Positions 8,862 through 21,529 of a stretch of DNA of 64,000 nucleotides are shown here, piece by piece (within the stretch, counting starts at the first letter, position 1; every line of letters starts with the position of its first letter). A program made the translations under genes and the position numbers. Origin of the DNA: Hymenobacter nivis (lineage in GTDB: Bacteria > Bacteroidota > Bacteroidia > Cytophagales > Hymenobacteraceae). The stretch covers positions 1,029,360 through 1,093,359 of the forward strand of contig NZ_RCYZ01000001.1 in assembly GCF_006439025.1 (NCBI RefSeq), read 5' to 3'. Below the pieces are notes generated by a model. That model saw nothing but the letters and a program-made list of their open reading frames with translations, made no database searches and had not been told where the DNA came from.

Positions 8862-8869
8862 TAACTTTG
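8862..8869 (+). promoter_or_regulatory. candidate -7 promoter element of dnaX
   Basis: TAACTTTG matches the Bacteroidota -7 consensus TAnnTTTG and lies 11 bp before the dnaX ATG. A TTG-type -33 element is not obvious, so the transcript would have a very short leader. Confidence 0.45.
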
Positions 8870-8880
8870 TAGGAAGTCTT

Positions 8881-10863
<1,983 letters not shown>

Positions 10864-10999
10864 CGGGTTGGGCTGGTGAAAACGTTGGGTTTAGGGAACG
10901 GTGCAGGTAGCGGGTAGCGCGCAGCTTGGGGGCCCCCAGCGGGCGCAATGTCCCCGGTTTCTCCTATAAAAACCGTTTTTTATTCCCCTATCAGCCAAC

Positions 11000-11007
11000 T
11001 ACCTTTG
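11000..11007 (+). promoter_or_regulatory. candidate -7 promoter element of the M16 protease gene
   Basis: TACCTTTG matches TAnnTTTG and lies 40 bp before the GTG start, in an AT-rich patch. No clear TTG -33 element was found. Confidence 0.45.
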
Positions 11008-11047
11008 TTTTTTCGTCCAGCTATTAGCTTCCCGCACGCCCGATTTC

Positions 11048-14023
11048 GTGAAAAAATCTTCTTTGCTGTTACTTCCGGCCTTGGCAGCCCTGGGTTTTGC
11101 GACCGAATGCCAGACCAGTAAGCCGGCGGCCACCACTACGGCACCGGCCGCCCCGGCCCCGCCGGCCGCCGCAAAGGAGAAGACCTATTCCTACGAAACT
11201 ACCCCCAACGACCCGCTCAACGCCCGCATCTACCACCTGGATAACGGCCTGACGGTGTACCTGTCGGACTATAAAAACGCGCCCCGCATCCAAACTTACG
11301 TGGCCGTGCGGGCGGGCTCGAAAAACGACCCGGCGGCCGCCACCGGCTTGGCCCACTACCTTGAGCACATGGTGTTCAAGGGCACTTCGAAGCTGGGCAC
11401 CAAGGATTGGAGCAAGGAAAAGCCTGAGCTAGACAAGATTGAGGCCCTGTACGAAACGTACCGCGGCCAGCGCAACGACCCCGCGGCCCGCAAGCGCACC
11501 TACCACCAGATTGACTCGATTTCGGGCGTGGCGGCCCGCTACGCCGTGCCCAACGAGTACGACAAGCTGATGGGCAGCCTCGGCTCGAAGGGCTCGAATG
11601 CGCACACCTCGAACGAGGAAACGGTGTACCAGGAGGACATTCCGAGCAACCAACTCGAAAAGTGGGCCGCTGTGCAGAGCGAGCGGTTCACCGAAATGGT
11701 GCCGCGTCTGTTCCACACCGAGCTGGAGGCAGTGTACGAGGAGAAAAACCGGGGGCTCGACAGCGACTTCAACAAGGAATTCGAGACGCTGAACGCGGCG
11801 CTGTACCCCACGCACCCCTACGGCACGCAGACGACCATCGGCACGATTGAGCACCTGCAAAACCCGTCGATTACTGAAATCAAGAAGTACTTCGGCGAGT
11901 ATTACGTGCCCAACAATGTGGCGCTGTGCCTGAGCGGCGACTTGGATTACGACCAGACCATCCGGCTGATTGACAAGTATTTTGGGGCCTGGCAAAAGAA
12001 GCCGGTGCCAGTGTTTAATGCACCTGTCGAGCAACCGATTGCGGCTCCTATTACGAAGGAAGTGGTGGGGCCCCAGGCCGAGAACGTGATGGTGGGCTAC
12101 CGCTTTGCGGGCAAGGCCACCCGCGACGGCCTGCGGCTGCGGATGCTGGACAAAATCCTGACCAACGGCCAGGCCGGCCTGTTCGACCTCGACCTAAACC
12201 AGCAGCAGAAGGTACTACAGGCCAGCACCTTCACCGACCTGAACGACGATTACTCCACGCATATCCTCTTCGGCACGCCCCGCCAGGGGCAGTCGCTGGA
12301 AGCGGTGCAGGCCCTGATGCTGGCCGAAGTGGAGAAAGTGAAGCAGGGCCAGTTTCCGGACTGGCTGATTCCGGCCGTTATCAACAACGAAAAGCTGCAG
12401 CGCACCAAGGATTACGAGAGTAACCTGGCCCGGGCCAGTGCCTTCTACGAGTCGTTCATCGAGCGCATCAGCTGGGCCGATTACGTGAAGCAGCTGGAGG
12501 ATTTCGGCACCATCACGAAGGCCGAAATCGTGCAGTTTGCCAACGACCACTACGGCGCCAACTACGTCACCATTTTCAAGCGCACCGGCAAAGACCCGAA
12601 CACGGTGAAGGTGGTGAAGCCCGCCATCACGCCAGTGCCGGCCAACCGCGACGCGGCCTCGGCCTACTACACGGAGGTGAGCAAGCTGCCCAGTACGGAA
12701 CTGCAGCCGGTTTTCGTCGATTACAAGAAGGACATTCAAACGGCGGAAGTGAAGCCCGGCTTGCCGCTGTATTACACCAAAAACACCGAGAACGGGCTGT
12801 TTAGTCTGTTCTACGCCATCGACCTGGGCACCAACAACGACCCGCGCCTCGACGTGGCCACCGACTACTTGCAGTACCTGGGCACCGGCCAGTACTCGGC
12901 GGCGCAGCTGCAGCAGGAGTTTTACAAGCTGGGCTGTTCGTTCGCCGTCAGCAGCGGTCAGGACCGGGTGCTCATCAGCCTGAGCGGGCTGGACAGCAAC
13001 CTGGAACCGGCGTTGCGCTTGTTCGAGCAACTGCTCAACAACCCGCGGCCCGACGCGGGGGCCCTAAAAAACCAGGTGGCCGGCATCCTCAAGCAGCGCC
13101 AGGACGCCAAGCTCAACAAGGGCGTGATCCTAAACGCGGCCATGCTGAACTACGTGAAGTACGGCCCCCGGAACCCGTTTACGGACATTGTATCCGAGGC
13201 TGCGCTAAAGGCTCTGAAGCCGGAGCAGCTCACGGCCATCCTGAAGAAGCTGCCCACCTACCAGCACCGCGTGCTCTACTATGGGCCCCGGCCGATAGAT
13301 GGTACCGTGGCCGTGCTCAAAGCTGAGCACCGCACCCCCGCCAAGCTCACGCCCGACCCGGCCACCAAAGACTTTGTGGAGCAGCCGCTGAAAGACCGCA
13401 AGGTGTACTGGGCCGACTACAACATGGTGCAGGCCGAAATCCTGTTCCTGACCAAGGGCGACCTCTACGACAAGGGCCTAGTACCCACGGTGAGCCTCTA
13501 CAACGAATACTTCGGCGGCGGAATGGGCAGCATCGTGTTCCAGGACCTGCGCGAGAGCAAGGCCCTGGCCTATTCGGCCAGCTCGCGCTACAGCAGCGCC
13601 GACAAGCTGGGCCGCTCCAACTACATCGTGAGTTACATCGGCACCCAGAGCGATAAGCTGCCCGAGGCCATGACCGGCATGGAAAGCTTGCTCACCGACA
13701 TGCCCATGGCCGAAGCCAACCTCCAGATTGCCAAGCAGTCCATTCGCAACAGCATCGCCACCGACCGCATCACCCACGAAGGCATTTTGCTGAGCTATGA
13801 GCGGGCCCGCCGCCTGGGCCTCGACTACGACGTGCGCCGCGACGTGTACGAGCAAACGGCCAAGATGAGCTTCGACGATTTGCGCAAGTTCCAGGCCGCC
13901 AAGGTGAAGGGCCAGAACCAAGTGGTGCTGGTCATCGGCTCGAAAGACCGGCTCAACTTCAAGGAGCTGGCCAAGTACGGCACCGTGCAGCAGCTCACGC
14001 TCAAGGAACTGTTCGGCTATTGA
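11048..14023 (+). CDS. M16 family zinc peptidase (pitrilysin/insulinase-like)
   Basis: A 991-residue secreted peptidase. The GTG start gives MKKSSLLLLPALAALGFATEC, a signal sequence with an imperfect lipobox at cysteine 21. The zinc motif HYLEH (HxxEH) is at about 103-107, inside VAVRAGSKND...HMVFKGT, with the distal glutamate in ELEAVYEEKNR. A second M16 half begins near residue 560 and lacks the zinc motif, as expected. It probably degrades peptides in the periplasm. It stands alone, with its own promoter motif, upstream of isocitrate dehydrogenase. Confidence 0.92.
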   Translation: MKKSSLLLLPALAALGFATECQTSKPAATTTAPAAPAPPAAAKEKTYSYETTPNDPLNARIYHLDNGLTVYLSDYKNAPRIQTYVAVRAGSKNDPAAATGLAHYLEHMVFKGTSKLGTKDWSKEKPELDKIEALYETYRGQRNDPAARKRTYHQIDSISGVAARYAVPNEYDKLMGSLGSKGSNAHTSNEETVYQEDIPSNQLEKWAAVQSERFTEMVPRLFHTELEAVYEEKNRGLDSDFNKEFETLNAALYPTHPYGTQTTIGTIEHLQNPSITEIKKYFGEYYVPNNVALCLSGDLDYDQTIRLIDKYFGAWQKKPVPVFNAPVEQPIAAPITKEVVGPQAENVMVGYRFAGKATRDGLRLRMLDKILTNGQAGLFDLDLNQQQKVLQASTFTDLNDDYSTHILFGTPRQGQSLEAVQALMLAEVEKVKQGQFPDWLIPAVINNEKLQRTKDYESNLARASAFYESFIERISWADYVKQLEDFGTITKAEIVQFANDHYGANYVTIFKRTGKDPNTVKVVKPAITPVPANRDAASAYYTEVSKLPSTELQPVFVDYKKDIQTAEVKPGLPLYYTKNTENGLFSLFYAIDLGTNNDPRLDVATDYLQYLGTGQYSAAQLQQEFYKLGCSFAVSSGQDRVLISLSGLDSNLEPALRLFEQLLNNPRPDAGALKNQVAGILKQRQDAKLNKGVILNAAMLNYVKYGPRNPFTDIVSEAALKALKPEQLTAILKKLPTYQHRVLYYGPRPIDGTVAVLKAEHRTPAKLTPDPATKDFVEQPLKDRKVYWADYNMVQAEILFLTKGDLYDKGLVPTVSLYNEYFGGGMGSIVFQDLRESKALAYSASSRYSSADKLGRSNYIVSYIGTQSDKLPEAMTGMESLLTDMPMAEANLQIAKQSIRNSIATDRITHEGILLSYERARRLGLDYDVRRDVYEQTAKMSFDDLRKFQAAKVKGQNQVVLVIGSKDRLNFKELAKYGTVQQLTLKELFGY

Positions 14024-14169
14024 TGTTTCCTGGTCCGTAGGGCCCCGGCAGGTGTCAGGCTGCGGGGCCCGGCTGGCGCTTGGCCCGAGGCCGCGCCGCC
14101 CCGGGCCACTACCAATTCCCACCCTGACAACGATTACTACTAACTGACAACCGCACAACTCTTTTCCAC

Positions 14170-15435
<1,266 letters not shown>

Positions 15436-15460
15436 TAGCCTGGCACTGGCCAGTTAACTA

Positions 15461-15499
15461 AAAACCCCCGCGTTGGCTTTGGCCGGCGCGGGGGTTTTT
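15461..15499. terminator. terminator between icd and the convergent barrel gene
   Basis: The arm AAAACCCCCGCG (15461-15472) pairs with CGCGGGGGTTTT starting at 15487, followed by another T. It can act on both strands. Confidence 0.85.
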
Positions 15500-15523
15500 G
15501 CTTGCTCAGGGGCCCTAAACTGG

Positions 15524-16780
15524 CTACTTGGCGGCGGCTGGCCAAAATAAATCCAGCGTCAGGAGGGCGTAAACGTGGTTGGACCAGGTTTTTAGGCCCA
15601 TGCCGCCGGCCCAGCCGGTATCGGTTTCGTAGCGCACCAGCAGGGCGGCTTGGCGGCCGTTGGCGTAGCCAAATTGGCCCCCCAGGCTACCGGCCAGCCC
15701 CTCCTGCAACGAGCGGAAGTTGTTTTGATAGAAGCCGGTGGGCGCGCTGGCGTTGCCTTGGTTATCGGTCTTTACCAGGGAGTTGTCTAGCTGCATGGCG
15801 TAGGCCAGCACCGGGCCCGCCTCCACAAAGGGCCGCACGCGCCCCGTGGGGTAGGTGTAGCGCACCAGCAGCGGCAGGCGCAGGTACGCCAGGTCGAAGG
15901 TGTAGCGGTCGGAGGCGCTGGAGTAGGCGTTGCCGAATGCTTGGTCGTAGCGGAGGCTTTCGTAGAGCAATTCGACTTCGAGCGACAGCTTGCGGCTGAG
16001 CGCCCCCAGCGGCACGGCGAGGAACAGCCCGCCAATCGGGGCAATTTTGGGCGAGAAGCGCACGGTGTGCGCCCCGTTGTACATGTCGGTAAAATCGACG
16101 TTCATGGCCGTCCGCTCGGCTCCAAGCACGATGCCCAGTCGGGGCCGGGGCCCGCGCGGCGTGCCACCGGCGGCGGCAATGGCCGCCACGTCGGCGGGCG
16201 GTGCCTGGCAGTTGTTGTAAGCGGCAACGGCACGGGCCAGCTCCGCCGCGGTGTAGCGCAGGGCGGGCAGCTGGGTTTGGGCAACGGGGCAGCCCGCCAG
16301 CGCCTGGGCCAGCGTGGTGCGGTAGATGTTCTGCTCGTGCATGACGCTGGCCTGCTCCTGCATCACCTTGCGGTGCACCAGCTCGGTAAGCGGAAACGTT
16401 TCGGTGGCCACGTAGTAGTGGTCGGCCCGGTCGGCGTCGCGCAGGGCATACAGGTTGGCCACCCCACTGACCAGCACTTCCAAGAAAGCTGGCTGTGGGG
16501 CCCCAGCGGGCGTGAGGGCGCGGTAGTGCTTGCGCTCGGCAGGTAGGCCGTAGGCCCGCAGCTCGGTGGGGGAAAACACCGTAGCCGGGGCCCCCGGGCT
16601 GGGCCGGAAGCGGCACTGGGTGGCGCTGGTGCGGGCGTCGCGGTAGTCGATTTCGCCGCGCAGGGTGTCGCCGGCCGGCCGCACCAGGTAGCCGGGGCGG
16701 AAATCGGCCTGGGCCTGGGCGGCTCGGGGGCCCGCCCCAATTGCTGCCAGTAAGAGTAACCCAAAGTAATTTTTCCGCAT
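15524..16780 (-). CDS. outer-membrane beta-barrel protein (PorT-like)
   Basis: A 418-residue product. The signal peptide MRKNYFGLLLLAAIGAGPRAAQAQ is followed by a domain with RPGYLVRPAGDTLRGEIDYRD, common at the start of such Bacteroidota proteins. The C-terminal half alternates hydrophobic and polar residues, with repeated aromatic ends (LSLEVELLYESLRY, LRLPLLVRYTYPTGRVRPFVEAG), which fits an eight-strand-type barrel. The ATG at 16778-16780 was chosen for the signal peptide. It is convergent with icd and divergent from the aminotransferase. Ligand unknown. Confidence 0.78.
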   Translation of the reverse strand: MRKNYFGLLLLAAIGAGPRAAQAQADFRPGYLVRPAGDTLRGEIDYRDARTSATQCRFRPSPGAPATVFSPTELRAYGLPAERKHYRALTPAGAPQPAFLEVLVSGVANLYALRDADRADHYYVATETFPLTELVHRKVMQEQASVMHEQNIYRTTLAQALAGCPVAQTQLPALRYTAAELARAVAAYNNCQAPPADVAAIAAAGGTPRGPRPRLGIVLGAERTAMNVDFTDMYNGAHTVRFSPKIAPIGGLFLAVPLGALSRKLSLEVELLYESLRYDQAFGNAYSSASDRYTFDLAYLRLPLLVRYTYPTGRVRPFVEAGPVLAYAMQLDNSLVKTDNQGNASAPTGFYQNNFRSLQEGLAGSLGGQFGYANGRQAALLVRYETDTGWAGGMGLKTWSNHVYALLTLDLFWPAAAK

Positions 16781-16961
16781 ATATATAATTAGGTGGATAA
16801 ATAGCCACCAAAGATAGGGCCCCGGGCTCCCGCCCCGCAACCACAGGGCCCGGGTTGGCGGCGGTTTCGGGGGCGGGCGCTGGGGGCCCCAGCGGGCGAA
16901 ATTGCCCAGCGGCGGCCCTCACAAAAGGCAGGCAGGCATTTCCTTACCAAAAGCCAAGCCG

Positions 16962-16969
16962 TACCTTTG
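16962..16969 (+). promoter_or_regulatory. candidate -7 promoter element of the aminotransferase gene
   Basis: TACCTTTG fits the Bacteroidota TAnnTTTG consensus and ends six bases before the ATG at 16976, implying a very short or leaderless transcript. The -33 element is not clear. Confidence 0.4.
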
Positions 16970-16975
16970 CCCGGT

Positions 16976-18208
16976 ATGCCACCAATCTCCCACCGCGGCC
17001 AGGCCATGCCGGTGTCGCCGTTTCGCAAGTTGTTGCCCTTTGCCGAAGCTGCCAAGCAGGCCGGCAAGGTCGTATATCCGCTCAATATTGGCCAGCCCGA
17101 CGTGCTGACGCCCCCCGCCATGCTCGCGGCCGTGCGCAACGCCGACATCGAAGTGCTGGGCTACGGCCCCGGCGCGGGCAGCGAGAGCTACCGCCGCAAG
17201 CTGGAAGCCTATTACCAGCGGGCGGGCATTCCGGCGCGCTTCGAGGACATTATGGTGACGACGGCGGGCAGCGAGGCCATCCTGTTTGCCATGCTCACCT
17301 GCCTCAACCCCGGCGACGAGGTGATTGTGGCCGAGCCGTTTTACGGCACCTACACCGCCTTCGCCATTGCGGCTGGGGTGCACATTGTGGCCGTCACGGC
17401 CCACATCGAAGACGGGTTTGCCCTGCCGCCGCTGGCTGATTTTGAGGCCGTTATTACCGAACGTACCCGCGCTATCCTCATCTGCAACCCCAGCAACCCC
17501 ACCGGCTACGTGTACCGGCGCGACGAGCTGGAGGAGCTGCTGGGCCTGTGCGTGCGGCACGATCTGTACCTGCTGTCCGACGAGGCGTACCGCGAGTATT
17601 GCTACGACGGGGCCGTGTCGACCAGCGTACTGAGCCTCGCCGGCGGCGAACAGCACACCGTGGTACTCGACACGATTTCCAAGCGCTACAGCGCGTGCGG
17701 GGCCCGCATTGGGGCCCTGGTCACGCGCAACCCCAGCGTGTGGCAGGCCGCGTTTCACTTCGGGCAGATGCGCATTTGCCCGCCGGCCCTCGAAATGCTG
17801 GCCGCCGAAGCCGCCGCCGATTTGCCCCCCTCCTACTTCGACGGCACCCGCGCCGAGTACCAGGCCCGGCGCGACCTTACCGTGGCGCGGCTGCGGGCCA
17901 TGCCGGGCGTGGTGTGCCCGGTGCCGGGGGGGGCCTTCTACGTGGTGGCCCGCCTGCCCGTCGACGATGCCGAGAAGTTTGGGCAGTGGCTGCTGGAAGA
18001 GTTCACCCTGAACAACCAGACGCTGATGCTCTCGCCCGCCAACGGTTTCTACCACACGCCGGGCCTGGGCATTCAGGAAGTGCGCCTTGCCTACGTCATC
18101 AACCGCACCGACCTAGGCGCGGCGTTTGACTGCCTGGCGCAGGCGCTGCTGGAATATCCGGGGCGCACGGTGCACCTTGCGAGCGCGGCGGCCGTAGAAG
18201 CGGCGTAA
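16976..18208 (+). CDS. PLP-dependent class I/II aminotransferase
   Basis: A 410-residue fold-type I aminotransferase. Visible features are the N-terminal PLNIGQPDV, GYGPGAGSESYRR, VTTAGSEA at the cofactor phosphate, NPSNPTGYVY, LLSDEAYREY (aspartate that holds the pyridine nitrogen), and the Schiff-base lysine in ISKRYSACGARIGAL. The arginine for the substrate carboxylate is in VRLAY. The family suggests aspartate/aromatic aminotransferase activity; the amino-acid substrate cannot be assigned. The ATG 16976 is used rather than an upstream TTG. The cytochrome gene starts 26 bp later, so they may be cotranscribed. Confidence 0.9.
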   Translation: MPPISHRGQAMPVSPFRKLLPFAEAAKQAGKVVYPLNIGQPDVLTPPAMLAAVRNADIEVLGYGPGAGSESYRRKLEAYYQRAGIPARFEDIMVTTAGSEAILFAMLTCLNPGDEVIVAEPFYGTYTAFAIAAGVHIVAVTAHIEDGFALPPLADFEAVITERTRAILICNPSNPTGYVYRRDELEELLGLCVRHDLYLLSDEAYREYCYDGAVSTSVLSLAGGEQHTVVLDTISKRYSACGARIGALVTRNPSVWQAAFHFGQMRICPPALEMLAAEAAADLPPSYFDGTRAEYQARRDLTVARLRAMPGVVCPVPGGAFYVVARLPVDDAEKFGQWLLEEFTLNNQTLMLSPANGFYHTPGLGIQEVRLAYVINRTDLGAAFDCLAQALLEYPGRTVHLASAAAVEAA

Positions 18209-18234
18209 CCGCCCGCTTCCCACCCCCGTCGTCC

Positions 18235-18915
18235 ATGCCCCCCGTGCCCAGCCCCGTTGCGGCCCCCGCCGCCCCCACCCACGATTATTCGGCGCCGCTG
18301 CGCGTCTGGCACTGGGGCAACGCGCTGCTGGTGAGCGGGCAGCTGCTCACCATCCTGTTCCTGAAGGTTATCGTCGATGCCCGCTCGGCGATACCTGAGT
18401 TTATCAAAGCAGCCAGCAAAGACGGTGGGGCCCCCACGGAGCAGCAAGGCCGGGCATTTGCTCACATCATCAGCGACCGGATTTGGGACTGGCACATTGC
18501 CATCGGCCTGGGGCTGGCCGCGTTCTGGCTGCTGCGCGTGCTGCTGGAACTGCGGGGCCCCGCGGAGGTGCGCTTCTCCACGCGCCTGCTGCTGGTGGCG
18601 CGCAAGTACCGCCTGGCCCCCGCGGCCACCAAGGGCGATGCGCGCCACGAGCTGCTAGCCAAGGCTAGCTACGCGCTGTTTTATGTCTTCCTGACCGTCA
18701 TGGTCATTACCGGCCTTATCCTGACCTGGGCCGACGATGTGGCGTTTCTGCACAGCATCGAACATACAGCCAAGGAAGTGCACAACGTGACCATGTACTT
18801 GATTATCGGCTTCTTCGTGGTGCACGTGGTCGGCGTGGTGTGGTCGGAAATTACCAGCGACCACGGCCTTATTTCGCGCATGGTTGGCGGCAAGGCCGGC
18901 AACGAGCACGCCTAG
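18235..18915 (+). CDS. cytochrome b/b6-domain (b561-like) membrane protein
   Basis: A 226-residue protein with four membrane spans, of the family serving as membrane haem subunit of hydrogenases, thiosulfate reductases and similar enzymes. Candidate haem histidines lie in RVWHWGN (span 1), DWHIAIG (span 2), and the last spans (SIEHTAKEVHN, FFVVHVVG). A charged loop of about 45 residues separates spans 1 and 2. No partner oxidoreductase gene is nearby; only an aminotransferase precedes it. It could be an electron carrier with an unlinked partner. A 20-bp perfect hairpin follows. Confidence 0.82.
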   Translation: MPPVPSPVAAPAAPTHDYSAPLRVWHWGNALLVSGQLLTILFLKVIVDARSAIPEFIKAASKDGGAPTEQQGRAFAHIISDRIWDWHIAIGLGLAAFWLLRVLLELRGPAEVRFSTRLLLVARKYRLAPAATKGDARHELLAKASYALFYVFLTVMVITGLILTWADDVAFLHSIEHTAKEVHNVTMYLIIGFFVVHVVGVVWSEITSDHGLISRMVGGKAGNEHA

Positions 18916-19004
18916 CCGCGGCCGCCTGGGTCCCTAATTACTCCGAACCGGCTGCCTTGGGGCCCCGCACCACCGACCGGCGGGGCCCCTGCCGAAACCT
19001 TAAC

Positions 19005-19048
19005 AAACGCAAAAAGAGCGGCTCTTTGGAGCCGCTCTTTTTGCGTTT
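19005..19048. terminator. bidirectional terminator, 20-bp perfect inverted repeat
   Basis: The arms 19005-19024 and 19029-19048 are perfect, with loop TTTG and A5/T5 runs inside the arms. It serves the convergent cytochrome and M1 peptidase genes. Confidence 0.9.
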
Positions 19049-19066
19049 GGCCGGTAGTGCTCCGGC

Positions 19067-21418
19067 TTATTTATTCAGCGGCTTGTCCTCGGCTTTTTGG
19101 GTGGAGCTTTGGATGGATTGCAGCTGCATGGGGTTGGGCTGGGCCGGGAACGACTGCTGGAACAGCTCGAAGCGTGAGGCCACAGGCTGGCGCGGGTAGG
19201 CGTTGTTGCTCAGGTCGGTGTCGGCGGTTTGCAGGTAGGGGTCGAGCACGAAGCTCACCACCGGCTTGCTCGTGGTGACGACTTTGGTGACCTGCTCGTT
19301 GTTTTTGCGCCACAGCTCGGCCGGGATGTTCTGGATTTCCTGGCTGCCGTCGGCGTAGGTCAGCTGCAAAATCACCGGCATCACGAGGCCGCCCACGTTG
19401 TGCAGGCTCAGCTCGTAGAAGTTGGTGTTGTCCTGCAGGCGCTGCTGCTGGGCGGGGGTCAGGTTTTTGGTGTAGGCGGTGTAGCGGGTGCGGTCGGCGT
19501 CGGTCACGGCCAGCGGGTCGTAGCTGTTGTAGAAGTCTTTGAGGTCAGGCTTCTCGTCCACCACCGTCTGCTTGATGTCCTGGGCGTTGCGCTGCTGCGA
19601 GAGGGTTCGCGGCTGGGCGGCTTGCAGCTTCTGCAGGCGCGCGTTTTCCACGCTGGGGTCCTTGGTGTTCACGTTGTAGTACTTCACCGCGTCGATGCTC
19701 AGGTCGCAGCGGTCGGTGGTGTAGAACCAGCCGCGCCAGAACCAGTCGAGGTCCACGGCCGAGGCATCTTCCATCGTGCGGAAGAAATCGGCGGGCGTGG
19801 GGTGCTTGTAGGCCCAGCGCTGGGCGTAGGTTTTGAAGGCGTAGTCGAACAGCTCGCGGCCCATCACCGTTTCACGCAGCACGTTCAGGGCCGTGGCGGG
19901 CTTGCCGTAGGCGTTGTTGCCGAACTGCAGCACTGATTCCGAGTTGGTCATGATCGGGGTTTGCAGGCTCTTGTCGGTGCGCATGTAGGCCACGATGTCC
20001 TTCGGCTCGCCGCGGCGGCTGGGGTAGTTGCGCTCCCACTCCTGCTCCGTCAGGTATTGCACGAAGGTGTTCAGGCCCTCGTCCATCCACGTCCACTGGC
20101 GCTCGTCGGAGTTCACAATCATCGGGAAGAAGTTGTGGCCCACTTCGTGGATGATCACCGAAATCATGCCGTATTTCCGGTCGGCCGAGTAGGTGCCATC
20201 GGCCTCGGGCCGGCCCCCGTTGAAGCACAGCATCGGGTACTCCATGCCGCCCACCGGGCCGTGCACCGAAATGGCCACCGGGTACTGGTACGGGATGGTG
20301 AACTTCGAGTACGTCTTGATGGTGTGGGCCACCACTTCCGTGGAGTACTTGCCCCACAGCGGGTTACCCTCCTTGGGGTAGTAGCTCATGCACATCACCG
20401 ACTTGCCGTCCTGTTTGATGCCCATGGCGTCCCAGATGAACTTGCGCGAGCTGCACCAGGCAAAGTCGCGCACGTTTTTGGCGGCAAACGTCCAGGTTTT
20501 GGTGCGGGTGGTTTGGCTGCTTTCGTTTTTCGTGGCTTCGTCCTGGCTCACGACGAGCACCGGCTTTTTGGCCCCCACGGCCTGGCGCAGGCGGGCCTGC
20601 TGGGCGCTGGTGAGCACCTGGGCGGCGTTTTGCAGCGTGCCGGTGGCACCCACCACGTGGTCGGCCGGGGCCGTAATGCTCACGCGGTAGTCGCCGAAGG
20701 GCAGGGCAAACTCGCCGTTACCCAGAAACTGCATGTTCTGCCAGCCCTGGAAGTCCGAGTACACAGCCATGCGAGGGTAGAACTGCGCAATTTCGTAGAG
20801 GTAATTCTTGTCTTTCGGGAAGAATTCGTAGCCGCTGCGGCCGTTCACCTTCAACTGGTCGTTGATGTTGTAGTGCCAGTTGATTTTGAACGACACCGAC
20901 TGCTTGGGCCCCAGGGCCCGGGGCAAATCCACGCGCATCATGGTATGGTTGATGACGTGGGCCAGCGCCTTGCCGTCGGCCGAGGTCACGGCCTCAATCT
21001 TGAAGCCACCGTCGAAGTCGCGCTGCAGCATGTTGTCCACGGCCTGAAACGGCACCCGCGCATCGAGCGCCGCTACTTGCGTGGCGGTGGTGATGGAGTT
21101 TTTGTCGAACAGGTTTTGGTCGAGCTGCACCCACAGGTAGGGCAGCGTGTCGGGCGACAGGTTGGTGTAGGTAATGGTTTCGCGGCCCGTGATGGCCTGC
21201 TTGGCGTCGTCAAGCGTCACGGCGATGCTGTAGTCGGCGCGCTGCTGCCAGTATTGGGGCCCCGGTGCCCCGCTGGCGGTGCGGTAGCTGTTGGCCGTGG
21301 GCAGCATGGTTTCAAGCTGCGCAAACTTGTCGGTGCCGGAATTGGTGTTCTGCGCATAAGCTGCCGGAGCGGCTAGTAGCAGCACCAGGGCGGCTTTCTG
21401 GGAGGAAAAACGGGGCAT
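19067..21418 (-). CDS. secreted M1 family metallopeptidase
   Basis: A 783-residue gluzincin aminopeptidase. Signal peptide MPRFSSQKAALVLLLAAPAAYAQ. The N-terminal beta domain contains DDAKQAITGRETITYTN. The catalytic domain carries GGMEYPM (exopeptidase GxMEN-like motif), HEVGH near residue 422-426, and the third zinc ligand in WMDEGLNTF about 20 residues later. The C-terminal region ends with a proline/asparagine-rich strand. It is probably periplasmic, trimming peptides. The start at 21416-21418 fits the signal peptide better than 21478. Shared HEAT-tail relatives may include the gene at the window start. Confidence 0.92.
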   Translation of the reverse strand: MPRFSSQKAALVLLLAAPAAYAQNTNSGTDKFAQLETMLPTANSYRTASGAPGPQYWQQRADYSIAVTLDDAKQAITGRETITYTNLSPDTLPYLWVQLDQNLFDKNSITTATQVAALDARVPFQAVDNMLQRDFDGGFKIEAVTSADGKALAHVINHTMMRVDLPRALGPKQSVSFKINWHYNINDQLKVNGRSGYEFFPKDKNYLYEIAQFYPRMAVYSDFQGWQNMQFLGNGEFALPFGDYRVSITAPADHVVGATGTLQNAAQVLTSAQQARLRQAVGAKKPVLVVSQDEATKNESSQTTRTKTWTFAAKNVRDFAWCSSRKFIWDAMGIKQDGKSVMCMSYYPKEGNPLWGKYSTEVVAHTIKTYSKFTIPYQYPVAISVHGPVGGMEYPMLCFNGGRPEADGTYSADRKYGMISVIIHEVGHNFFPMIVNSDERQWTWMDEGLNTFVQYLTEQEWERNYPSRRGEPKDIVAYMRTDKSLQTPIMTNSESVLQFGNNAYGKPATALNVLRETVMGRELFDYAFKTYAQRWAYKHPTPADFFRTMEDASAVDLDWFWRGWFYTTDRCDLSIDAVKYYNVNTKDPSVENARLQKLQAAQPRTLSQQRNAQDIKQTVVDEKPDLKDFYNSYDPLAVTDADRTRYTAYTKNLTPAQQQRLQDNTNFYELSLHNVGGLVMPVILQLTYADGSQEIQNIPAELWRKNNEQVTKVVTTSKPVVSFVLDPYLQTADTDLSNNAYPRQPVASRFELFQQSFPAQPNPMQLQSIQSSTQKAEDKPLNK

Positions 21419-21529
21419 GAACCGGGGAATGGGTTTCAGTAAATGGGGCAAAGCATTCAAGACCAATAAAGGCAGCAAATTACGCCGCTAAGTTGCAGGG
21501 ACCCCGGCGGCGGAAAATTATTTCTTGCC

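Noticed and set aside
8602..8880. N-terminal extension of dnaX
   Set aside because: The extension overlaps the tmRNA gene and lacks similarity to DnaX; the normal start MENFVVSARKYRP is at 8881.
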